64,000 bases of DNA. It comes from Streptomyces sp. NBC_00289 (GTDB taxonomy: Bacteria; Actinomycetota; Actinomycetes; Streptomycetales; Streptomycetaceae). Position 1 is the first letter of the stretch; every line of letters begins with the position of its first letter. Shown one piece after another: positions 8,609-15,689 of this stretch. The notes beneath the pieces were generated by a model. The model saw only the letters and a list, made by a program, of their open reading frames with translations, searched no databases and was not told the DNA's origin. Where the stretch lies: assembly GCF_041435115.1 (NCBI RefSeq), contig NZ_CP108046.1, positions 4,588,001 through 4,652,000 on the forward strand. The letters are read 5' to 3'. The position numbers and the translations under genes are program-made.

Positions 8609-10018
8609 ATGACGACGACTACCGCCGACTCCACCGGCACGCCGGCCCCCGCCTACGGTGACAAGGTCATCGCGGTCGAGACGGCGGGCTCGGATCCGAT
8701 TCCCGACGCCGAACGGCACGGCTCCCCGCTCCAGCTCCTGTGGACCTGGGCGTCCCCGAACATCGAGTTCGCGACCGTCTACATCGGCGTGATCTCCGTC
8801 CTCTTCTTCGGGCTGGGCTTCTGGCAGGCCACCGCCGCGATCCTGCTCGGCGCCGCGCTCGGCGCGGTCACCCAGGGCGTGCTGTCCCTGGACGGGCCGC
8901 GGTTCGGCGTCCCGCAGATGGTGATCGGCCGGTTGTCCTTCGGGCACCGGGGGAACCTGCTGCCGTCGGGGGTCAACGCGCTGCTGGCGGGCGTGGGCTG
9001 GTTCGCGGTGAACAGCCTGAGCGCGGCCTTCGCGCTGAACACGCTGACGGGCCTGCGGCCGCTGCCCTCCCTTCTCCTCGTGGTCGTCGCCGAGATCGCG
9101 ATCGGCTTCATCGGCCACAACTTCGTGCACGTCTTCGAGCGGTACGCGTTCCCGGCGCTCGCGCTGATCTTCCTGCTGGCCGGGGTGTGGACGGTCAAGG
9201 ACGGTCACCTCGGCGGGGGCGGCGCGGGCGGCGGCCTCGGCGGATTCCTGCTGGCGTTCAGCACGGCCTGGGGATACACGGCGGGCTGGAACCCGTACGC
9301 CACGGACTACTCGCGCTATCTGCCGCGCACCGCGAACCGGCTGCGGACCGTCCTGTACCCGGCGCTGGGCCTGTTCGTGTCGGTCGCGATCGTGGCCGTC
9401 ATCGGTGCGGCCTCGGCGACGATCGCGGCACCGGCGGACGCGAGCCCGACGGCGGCCTTCACCGGCCATCTTCCCGGCTGGCTCGGCGACCTGACCCTGA
9501 TCGCCATCATTCTGGGCGCGGTCTCGGCCAACGCCCTGAACGTCTACTCCTCCGCCATCTCCCTCACCTCGCTCGGCCTGAACCTCCCCGCGTGGCTGGG
9601 CCGCAGCGTGCTGGTCGTCCTGTCCGGAGTCGTGGGTACGGCGGCCGCGTGGGCCTCACTGTCGGACGCGGGGTCGGCGTACGAGGCGTTCCTGCTGGTC
9701 ATCGCCTACTGGGTGGCGCCCTGGCTGGGGGTGGTGCTGGTCGAGCGGCTGCTCCGGGCGCGGACGGACGATCAGGAGCTGTCCGCCCGCCTCACCGACC
9801 GGTCCTTCACCAACTGGCCCGGTGTGGCGGCCCTGTTGGCCGGCGTGGCGGTGTCCGTCCCGCTGTTCTCCAACCAGGAGAAGTACGTCGGCTGGGTGCC
9901 GGAGCACTACCCGTCCTTCGGCGACGTGACCCCGCTGGTGGGCTTCGCGCTGAGCGCGGGGCTGTACGCGGTGCTGTGCGCGGTGTCGCGGCGGAAGGGT
10001 CAGCCGGCGTCGGCGTAG
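8609..10018 (+). CDS. NCS1-family cytosine/purine permease
   Basis: 469 aa with about 12 hydrophobic segments. NCS1 landmarks are the first helix run after WTWASPNIEFATVYIG, the block GPRFGVPQMVIGRLSFGHRG, and WNPYATDYSRYLP in the middle. These resemble CodB-type nucleobase:cation symporters. A cytosine deaminase and a PucR regulator lie about 4-5 kb away, so a pyrimidine base is a plausible substrate, though the genes are not contiguous. The C terminus ends shortly after the last helix. Confidence 0.88.
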   Translation: MTTTTADSTGTPAPAYGDKVIAVETAGSDPIPDAERHGSPLQLLWTWASPNIEFATVYIGVISVLFFGLGFWQATAAILLGAALGAVTQGVLSLDGPRFGVPQMVIGRLSFGHRGNLLPSGVNALLAGVGWFAVNSLSAAFALNTLTGLRPLPSLLLVVVAEIAIGFIGHNFVHVFERYAFPALALIFLLAGVWTVKDGHLGGGGAGGGLGGFLLAFSTAWGYTAGWNPYATDYSRYLPRTANRLRTVLYPALGLFVSVAIVAVIGAASATIAAPADASPTAAFTGHLPGWLGDLTLIAIILGAVSANALNVYSSAISLTSLGLNLPAWLGRSVLVVLSGVVGTAAAWASLSDAGSAYEAFLLVIAYWVAPWLGVVLVERLLRARTDDQELSARLTDRSFTNWPGVAALLAGVAVSVPLFSNQEKYVGWVPEHYPSFGDVTPLVGFALSAGLYAVLCAVSRRKGQPASA

Positions 10019-10106
10019 GCGGGCGGTACGTGCTCGACCCTGATGGGTCATGTCCTCGCTGATCCGGTCGGCGAGGGCGTCGAGGTCCGCGCGGTTCGGC
10101 CGAAGG

Positions 10107-10298
10107 TCAGCGCAGGGCGGCCGTGAACGCGGACCAGGCGGTGCGGGTGAGGAGCAGGACCGGGCCGTCAGGAACCTTGCTGTCCCGGACGGGGACGGCG
10201 GCGGGGAAATCGGGGCTTACTTCGACGCAGTTGCCGCCGTTGTCTCCGCTGTAGCTGCTCTTGATCCAAGTCGCCGCGTCGAGCTCGTACCTGTTCAT
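10107..10298 (-). CDS. DUF397 small protein
   Basis: 63 aa. The DUF397 core is clear: AATWIKSSYSGDNGGNCVEV, then VPVRDSKVPDGPVLLLTR. In Streptomyces these small proteins are encoded beside XRE/DUF5753 regulators of the WhiJ type and are thought to work with them. Here the ATG lies inside the 3' part of the XRE gene, and the two frames overlap by 131 bp. Confidence 0.9.
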   Translation of the reverse strand: MNRYELDAATWIKSSYSGDNGGNCVEVSPDFPAAVPVRDSKVPDGPVLLLTRTAWSAFTAALR

Positions 10299-11133
10299 GG
10301 GGCTCGTACCCTTCCAACACGTCGCTGATCAGAGCGGCGGATTCGGCAGCTGACGGAGCATCCGCTCTGAGCACATCATAGGTCTGGCCATGCCGCGCGC
10401 AGACGGTCGGATCGTCGTTGAAGTGGCCTCGGTCGAGCGACTCCGAGTAGACCCACTCCCGTCCGTCGGGCAGCTTGATCAACGACATCGGGGCGTTGGG
10501 GCGGACCAGCGCGGGACGACCGGCCGGGGCGATCTGGATACGGATGTTGGGGCGGCGCCCGACGTCGAGCAGGTGCGCGCACTGGGCGCGCATGACGGCC
10601 GGACTGCCGACGACGTTGCGCAGACAACTCTCGTCCAGGATGACCACGTACATCGGCCCGCCGTCGGCAAGAAAGCGCCGCTGTCGGCTGAGCCTCGCCC
10701 GGACGCGCTCCTCGACCTCTTCGCCGCGTGCGACGCGCGAGAACAGCGCCCGCGCATAGTCCTCCGTCTGCAACAACCCCGGCACGACCTGTACTTGATA
10801 CTCCCGCAGGGCGACCGCCACCTCGTCCATCTCCGCCCGGCGCCGGAACCAGTCCGGATGCTCCACCTGCGGATACCAGTCGATCCGGCTCCACAACCGA
10901 AGCAACACCCCACCCGTGGTGAGGAGTTCGTCGCACTTCTTCGCGAACGTGTCCTGCGGCACCCGCGTGCCCGCCTCGACGCGGGCGACATGAGAGCGGT
11001 CGCAGGGGATCTCCCTCGCCAGCCCCTCCTGGGTCAGCAGAGTCGCCTCACGGAAGTGCTTGAGCACCTCGCCGAACACGGCAGCCGTGCTCGTACTGAG
11101 CCCCGCTCCCCCGTCGGCGTTGCGTCGGCTCAC
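10168..11133 (-). CDS. XRE-family regulator with DUF5753 domain
   Basis: 321 aa from a GTG giving VSRRNADGG; the longer open frame upstream is noise. The HTH lies at about residues 20-60 (LLTQEGLAREIPCDRSHVAR). The DUF5753 ligand-like domain follows, with VQVVPGLLQTEDYARALFSR and IRIQIAPAGRPALVRPNAPM. It is typical of the expanded Streptomyces WhiJ-like family. After the point where relatives usually stop (near VLEGYEP), this protein reads on for about 40 basic residues through the DUF397 gene. That may be a natural long overlap or a lost stop. Confidence 0.9.
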   Translation of the reverse strand: MSRRNADGGAGLSTSTAAVFGEVLKHFREATLLTQEGLAREIPCDRSHVARVEAGTRVPQDTFAKKCDELLTTGGVLLRLWSRIDWYPQVEHPDWFRRRAEMDEVAVALREYQVQVVPGLLQTEDYARALFSRVARGEEVEERVRARLSRQRRFLADGGPMYVVILDESCLRNVVGSPAVMRAQCAHLLDVGRRPNIRIQIAPAGRPALVRPNAPMSLIKLPDGREWVYSESLDRGHFNDDPTVCARHGQTYDVLRADAPSAAESAALISDVLEGYEPHEQVRARRGDLDQEQLQRRQRRQLRRSKPRFPRRRPRPGQQGS

Positions 11134-11247
11134 GGACGTCCCCCTTCGTGACAGTGGGCCAGTGGCACGCGTCGGGCATTGATACCGACCGTTCCCCTGG
11201 GCGACGCTCGGTACACCCAGAGTGACGGATGATGCTCGGAGTTGGAC

Positions 11248-11898
11248 ATGGTTGAGCGGTGGGAACCGGGAACGCTCGTCTACGACCCGCGTACGCGCGA
11301 AGTGGGCGAGTACCGGGACAGGTTGGGGCCGTACGCGATGCTGCGCCCGGTCGGCGGTGGCCGGGAGTGGCAGGCGGATCCGGCGCGGTTGCGGGCGGCG
11401 ACGGCGGAGGAACGGCTGAGCGCGGGGGTGCGGGCGGCCAACGACCGTTCGCGGGAGGGGCGGGAGGGGACGGTGACGGGCTCCTGTTTCGACGAGGGTG
11501 CGGCGCGCCGCCCGCCCGAGCCGGTGTCCGGCTGCGCGACCTGCGCCGAACTCGCCACCCGGCGCGAGGAGGCGCGGGCCGTGTTCGACGGCAGCGCGGA
11601 GACGGATGCGAACGTCCTGTTGCGCCAGCACCAGCGCCGGGAGCACGGCGGCCTGCCGCCGGCGGGCCGCCGGATCTTCCGGTACGTGCCGTACTCGATC
11701 GTGCAGGACGCGTCGGCGCAGCCGGAGTACGAGGCCCGCTGTGTCTCGGGCGACGAGGCGGACTGCGGTGCCGCCTCGGGGCCGTGCCAGGATCCGGCGG
11801 ACGTCGAGGAGTGGCAGCGCAGGCACACCCAGGAGACCCGGCACCTGCGCTACCGCCGCAGCTTCGCGGACTACGCGGTGCTGGAGAGGACGGTGTGA
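11248..11898 (+). CDS. Two-domain protein: WEPG-type N domain plus DUF7848-like C domain
   Basis: 216 aa from the ATG giving MVERWEPG; an ATG two codons earlier is equally possible. The first 65 residues (WEPGTLVYDPRTREVGEYRD, then a conserved WQADP) are a small Streptomyces domain often encoded as a stand-alone ORF beside XRE regulators. The C-terminal 75 residues (RIFRYVPYSIVQDASAQPEY, paired Cys residues, W-x9-H-x4-LRYR) resemble DUF7848. Normally these are separate small proteins. The gene is divergent from the XRE regulator. Function unknown. Confidence 0.7.
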   Translation: MVERWEPGTLVYDPRTREVGEYRDRLGPYAMLRPVGGGREWQADPARLRAATAEERLSAGVRAANDRSREGREGTVTGSCFDEGAARRPPEPVSGCATCAELATRREEARAVFDGSAETDANVLLRQHQRREHGGLPPAGRRIFRYVPYSIVQDASAQPEYEARCVSGDEADCGAASGPCQDPADVEEWQRRHTQETRHLRYRRSFADYAVLERTV

Positions 11899-11905
11899 GC
11901 GCGGC

Positions 11906-12673
11906 TCACCGCAGGCGCGACGAGGACAGGATCGACAGCAGGTGGGCCGGGACCATCACCCAGGTGATGACCGCCAGCGCGCCCAGCGCCCAGCGGGTCG
12001 GCTCGATGCCGCCGGTCACCTGGTCGGCGACGGCCGCGACCAGCAGCACCAGGGACGCCTCGATGCCGTTGGTCACCCGGTGGATCTTGAACGCGGCGGC
12101 CAGGCGCCGGACGGTGGCGACACCCTGGGAGCGGGGCCGGGTGGCCTCGTCGCCGACGACGGTCAGTCCGCGGCGGGCGCGGGCCACGTCCACGAGGTCG
12201 GTCGACGCCTTCAGCAGGACGACGCCGAGGCTGGTCGCGATGCCGATCGACAGCCACCCGCCCACCCCGGACTCGGCGGCGCGGTAGCCCGCCCCGGCCA
12301 GCAGGGCGGCGTCCGCCAGGTAGGCGCCGAGCCGGTCGACGTAGATGCCGGCCGCGCTGTTCTGCCCCTTCCAGCGGGCGACCTCGCCGTCCACGCAGTC
12401 GAAGAGGAGGAAGAGCTGCATCAGGACGACGGCCAGTACGGCGCCGGCCAGGCCGGGGATCATGAGGGCGGCTCCGGCCGCGATCCCGCACACCACCATG
12501 GTCCAGGTCAGCTGGTCCGGGGTGACCGGTGTGCGGACCAGCTGGCGGGTCGCCCGCAGCGAGATCCTGCGCATGTAGAGCCGGCCGGCCCAGTGTTCGC
12601 CGTTGCGGCTCGCGAGCTTGGCCTGCGGCTGGCAGACCTCCCGCAGCTCCTCCAGAACCGGAGCAGCACCCAT
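11906..12673 (-). CDS. CDP-alcohol phosphatidyltransferase family protein
   Basis: 255 aa membrane protein. The signature D-x2-DG-x2-AR-x8-G-x3-D is present: Asp92, Asp95-Gly96, Ala99-Arg100, Gly109 and Asp113. The fourth Asp of the canonical motif (four residues after Asp113) is Ala117. That residue is the catalytic base in characterised members, so activity or chemistry may differ. Several hydrophobic helices surround the motif. The substrate alcohol is unknown. Confidence 0.83.
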   Translation of the reverse strand: MGAAPVLEELREVCQPQAKLASRNGEHWAGRLYMRRISLRATRQLVRTPVTPDQLTWTMVVCGIAAGAALMIPGLAGAVLAVVLMQLFLLFDCVDGEVARWKGQNSAAGIYVDRLGAYLADAALLAGAGYRAAESGVGGWLSIGIATSLGVVLLKASTDLVDVARARRGLTVVGDEATRPRSQGVATVRRLAAAFKIHRVTNGIEASLVLLVAAVADQVTGGIEPTRWALGALAVITWVMVPAHLLSILSSSRLR

Positions 12674-12760
12674 GCCTTGTCCTTCCGCCCGAGGCTCAAC
12701 TGCCGCTTGGCGCGGCGGTGATCGGCACAGGCTACAGAGGCGGTCGGCGTGTCCGTCCCG

Positions 12761-12793
12761 CAGGCCACCGTCCGCGCTCAGGCCACCGTCCGC
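12761..12793. repeat. 15-bp direct repeat at the pucR 3' end
   Basis: CAGGCCACCGTCCGC occurs twice, 18 bp apart. The second copy overlaps the stop codon and last codons of the PucR gene. It looks like a small duplication. Confidence 0.6.
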
Positions 12794-14040
12794 AGTCCGC
12801 CGGGGAGCGCCGCTCCCCTCCCGCGCACCACACGGTGGGCGCAGGCCGCCGCCAGCAACTCGCCCAGCAGGTCCGGGTCGTCGATCTCGAGGCCGAGCAG
12901 GGACTCGATGCGTTCGAGGCGCTGGTAGAGCGACTGGCGTCCGATGTGCAGCAGGGCCGCCGTGCGGGTCGGCGAGCAGCCGTTACGCAGGTGGATCTCC
13001 AGGGTGCGGACCAGGTCGCTGGGGTGGGCCGCCTCCCAGGCCAGCAGGGGGCCGAGGGCGTGCTGCACCAGGCCCGCCAGCCGTTCCCGGTTGGCGTCCA
13101 CGCCGCCGCGCGTCAGCTCCCGTTCCAGGGCGAGGGCGCGTGAGGAGGTGACCAACGGGCCGTCGGGTACGCCCGGTTCGGCGGCCGGAACGGTCAGCGC
13201 CAGCTCCAGCGTCGTACGGGCCGCGCGCAGGGTGTCGCTCCAGCGCAGCCAGCCGCCGCCCGCGGCGACGGGGTGTCCGACCGCGACGGTGAGGCCCGGC
13301 TCGGCGGACGTACGGAAGGCCTCCTGGACCGCCCGGACCGGGTCGCCGGGGCGGTTCGGCGCGGGCAGCGCCAGCAGGGCCAGGACGTCCCCGGGGAACG
13401 CGGCCCGCAGGACGCCCGCCCCGCCGAGCAGCCGTACGGCCCGGTCCACCGCCCCGGTCTCCCGGGTGCCGTGCGCGGACACCCCGATCAGGCGGGCGCC
13501 GGGGCCGGGGTGGAACCCGGCCAGTGCCGCCCGCGCCTCCACCTCCGGCTGGTTGAGTGCCTGGCGGTCGGCGAGGTCGGCGAGCAGTGCGGCGGTGTGG
13601 TCGTCGCCCCACGGCCGGACCACGGTGCGTCCGGACAGGCCGCGGGCGACGATCGCCCGGTTGGCGGCCTCCGTGATCCGTACGAAGGGCACGACCCGGC
13701 GCAGCGCCAGCAGCGGCAGGCCGAGACGGTCCGCCTCGTCACTCACCTCGGGAGGCATGTGGGGCAGGGAGCGGCCGATCTCGACGGCGAGGCCGGCGGC
13801 GCCCCGGGCGGCCAGCTCGCGGACGTACCGGCGGCGGGTCACCTCGTCGGCGTCGACCAGGCCGAAGCCGTTGGTGAGCAGGAGCTCGCCGCCGTCGAGG
13901 AAGTTCGCGCCCTCGTACACCTCACTGGAGTGGACCCAGCGCACCGGCCGGTCCAGGGCTCCTCCCCCGGCGAGCAGCTCGGGCTCGGCGGCGCGCACAG
14001 GATCGAGGGCCAGGACTTCGCGGAGGGTGAGTGCGGGCAC
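12778..14040 (-). CDS. PucR-family transcriptional regulator
   Basis: 420 aa from a GTG giving VPALTLREVLALDPV; sequence further upstream in the frame is antisense to the deaminase. The N-terminal PucR domain (about residues 1-125) includes RWVHSSEVYEGANFLDGGEL. The C-terminal PucR-type HTH is LEIHLRNGCSPTRTAALLHI followed by RQSLYQRLERIESLLG. PucR proteins typically control purine or related nitrogen catabolism. Divergence from a cytosine deaminase gene across a gap of about 100 bp suggests it controls that operon. Confidence 0.88.
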   Translation of the reverse strand: MPALTLREVLALDPVRAAEPELLAGGGALDRPVRWVHSSEVYEGANFLDGGELLLTNGFGLVDADEVTRRRYVRELAARGAAGLAVEIGRSLPHMPPEVSDEADRLGLPLLALRRVVPFVRITEAANRAIVARGLSGRTVVRPWGDDHTAALLADLADRQALNQPEVEARAALAGFHPGPGARLIGVSAHGTRETGAVDRAVRLLGGAGVLRAAFPGDVLALLALPAPNRPGDPVRAVQEAFRTSAEPGLTVAVGHPVAAGGGWLRWSDTLRAARTTLELALTVPAAEPGVPDGPLVTSSRALALERELTRGGVDANRERLAGLVQHALGPLLAWEAAHPSDLVRTLEIHLRNGCSPTRTAALLHIGRQSLYQRLERIESLLGLEIDDPDLLGELLAAACAHRVVRGRGAALPGGLRTVA

Positions 14041-14139
14041 GGGAACCTCCAGGGCGCTGACATTTCGTCCGGCTACGGGTTGCCGGGAGAGTACTTTCCG
14101 CACGTTGCCCTGGTGTTTCGGCCACCGCAGAGTGGGAGC
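14041..14139. promoter_or_regulatory. Divergent PucR / cytosine deaminase control region
   Basis: This 99-bp gap separates the GTG of the PucR-type gene from the ATG of the deaminase and must hold both promoters. AT-richer stretches (GACATTTCGTCC and GTACTTTCCGCACG) are candidate core elements. No clear palindromic operator was identified. Confidence 0.5.
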
Positions 14140-14598
14140 ATGCAGCGCATCGACCAGGCACAGGCACGCGAGTGGCTCGCCACCGCCGTCGCCGAGGCCC
14201 GCACGGGTCTCGCCGCGGGCGGCATCCCCATCGGAGCCGCCCTCTACGGACCCGACGGCACCCTCCTCGGCCGCGGGCACAACCGCCGCGTCCAGGACGA
14301 CGACCCCTCCATGCACGCGGAGACGGCCGCATTCCGGGCAGCCGGACGGCAGCGGTCGTACCGGGGGACGACCATGGTCACCACCCTCTCGCCGTGCTGG
14401 TACTGCAGCGGTCTGGTCCGCCAGTTCGGCATCTCGCGGGTGGTCGTCGGCGAGGCGGACACCTTCCACGGCGGACACGACTGGCTGGCCGGGCACGGCG
14501 TGGAGATCGTGCTGCTCGACGATCCCGAGTGCGCCGGGATGATGCGCGACTTCATCGAGAAGAACCCCGCACTGTGGAATGAGGACATCGGTGACTGA
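14140..14598 (+). CDS. Fungal-type cytosine deaminase (nucleoside/base deaminase)
   Basis: 152 aa. Zinc site motifs HAE (His59, Glu61) and PCWYC (Cys86, Cys89) define the CDA fold. Beyond these, G-IPIG near residue 30, RGHN near 45, VVVGEADTF near 110 and the C-terminal WNEDIG match the layout of yeast cytosine deaminase FCY1, not the bacterial amidohydrolase CodA or TadA. The yeast enzyme also acts on 5-methylcytosine and 5-fluorocytosine. The next gene overlaps its stop, and PucR is divergent. Expected product: uracil (or thymine) plus ammonia. Confidence 0.82.
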   Translation: MQRIDQAQAREWLATAVAEARTGLAAGGIPIGAALYGPDGTLLGRGHNRRVQDDDPSMHAETAAFRAAGRQRSYRGTTMVTTLSPCWYCSGLVRQFGISRVVVGEADTFHGGHDWLAGHGVEIVLLDDPECAGMMRDFIEKNPALWNEDIGD

Positions 14599-15583
14599 CG
14601 CCCCCGGCACCCCCGCCGCCCCGGCTCCGCGCATCCCGACCGTGGACCTCGGGCCGTGGCTCGACGGCGGGCCCGAGGTGCGCGCGCGGATCGCCCGTAC
14701 CGTCGACGAGGCCCTGCAGACCGCCGGTTTCCTCCTGGTCACCGGGCACGGCGTGGACCCGTCGCTGCGGGCCCGCATCCGGGAGGCCGCCCGGGCGTTC
14801 TTCGCCCTGCCCGCCGAGACCAAACAGCCCTACACCGCGAAGGTCGGCGGGCGCGGGTGGCTCGGACCGGGGGCCGAGGCCAACGGCTACTCGGAGGGGA
14901 CCGAGACCCCGCCGGATCTCAAGGAGTCGCTGACCTTCGCGACCCACGAGCCGTTCGAGGACCCGGTCGTCAACGCGGAGTGGTACGCGCCCAACGTGTG
15001 GCCCGACGAGGCGCCGGAGCTACGGGAACTCTGTGAGGAGTACCTGGGGCGGATGGCGGAGCTGGAGAAGCGGCTCCTGTCCCTGCTCGGTGAGGCGCTC
15101 GGCCTCGAAGCCGACTTCTTCTCCCGGCACATGGACCGTCCGACGTACGGCTTCAACATCAACTGGTACCCGGGGGCCGAGGTCGTCGGCGAGCCCGAAC
15201 CCGGCCAGTTCCGCATCGGCCCGCACACCGACTTCGGCACCGTGACGATCCTTGACCGGCAGGCCGGCAAGGGCGGACTGCAGGTCTACACGGACGCGGG
15301 CGGCTGGGAGGACGCGCCCTTCGACCCGGACGCCTTCACCATCAACATCGGTGACCTGATGGCCCGTTGGACGGGCGACCGCTGGCGCTCGGGCCGCCAC
15401 CGGGTGCTGCCGCCGCCCGCGGACGCCCCGGCCGAGGAGCTGATGTCCCTCGTCTACTTCGGTGAGTGCACCCCGGGCACGCTCGTCGAGTCCGTGCCGG
15501 CGCCGGTGGGACGGGTGGCGTACGAGGCGGTCGACTCGCACACCTACCTGCGGGAGAAGCTGGATTCGATCACCGTCGACTGA
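14591..15583 (+). CDS. IPNS-like Fe(II) dioxygenase family protein
   Basis: 330 aa from a GTG that overlaps the deaminase stop; an ATG four codons earlier also exists. DIOX_N spans about residues 14-120, and the double-stranded beta helix carries PHTDFGTVTIL (His212, Asp214) and GRHRV (His270), the iron triad. The usual 2-oxoglutarate Arg-x-Ser after the last His is not visible; the stretch reads PAEELMSLVYF. Coupling to a cytosine deaminase recalls fungal pyrimidine salvage, in which thymine-7-hydroxylase belongs to this fold. The substrate is therefore inferred to be a pyrimidine, without direct proof. Confidence 0.83.
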   Translation: MTDAPGTPAAPAPRIPTVDLGPWLDGGPEVRARIARTVDEALQTAGFLLVTGHGVDPSLRARIREAARAFFALPAETKQPYTAKVGGRGWLGPGAEANGYSEGTETPPDLKESLTFATHEPFEDPVVNAEWYAPNVWPDEAPELRELCEEYLGRMAELEKRLLSLLGEALGLEADFFSRHMDRPTYGFNINWYPGAEVVGEPEPGQFRIGPHTDFGTVTILDRQAGKGGLQVYTDAGGWEDAPFDPDAFTINIGDLMARWTGDRWRSGRHRVLPPPADAPAEELMSLVYFGECTPGTLVESVPAPVGRVAYEAVDSHTYLREKLDSITVD

Positions 15584-15689
15584 CCAGATCGACACTTTCG
15601 TAACCCAACGGACATCACGCGATCTAGTCCGAACCAACTCCCTCTCCTTACCCTGGAGTTGAACACCACGGGGGGCAGGGGGAGATGCG

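Noticed and set aside
10168..11844. 558-codon version of the XRE regulator
   Set aside because: The extra N-terminal part is antisense to the WEPG/DUF7848 gene; the GTG at 11133 gives the normal family start.
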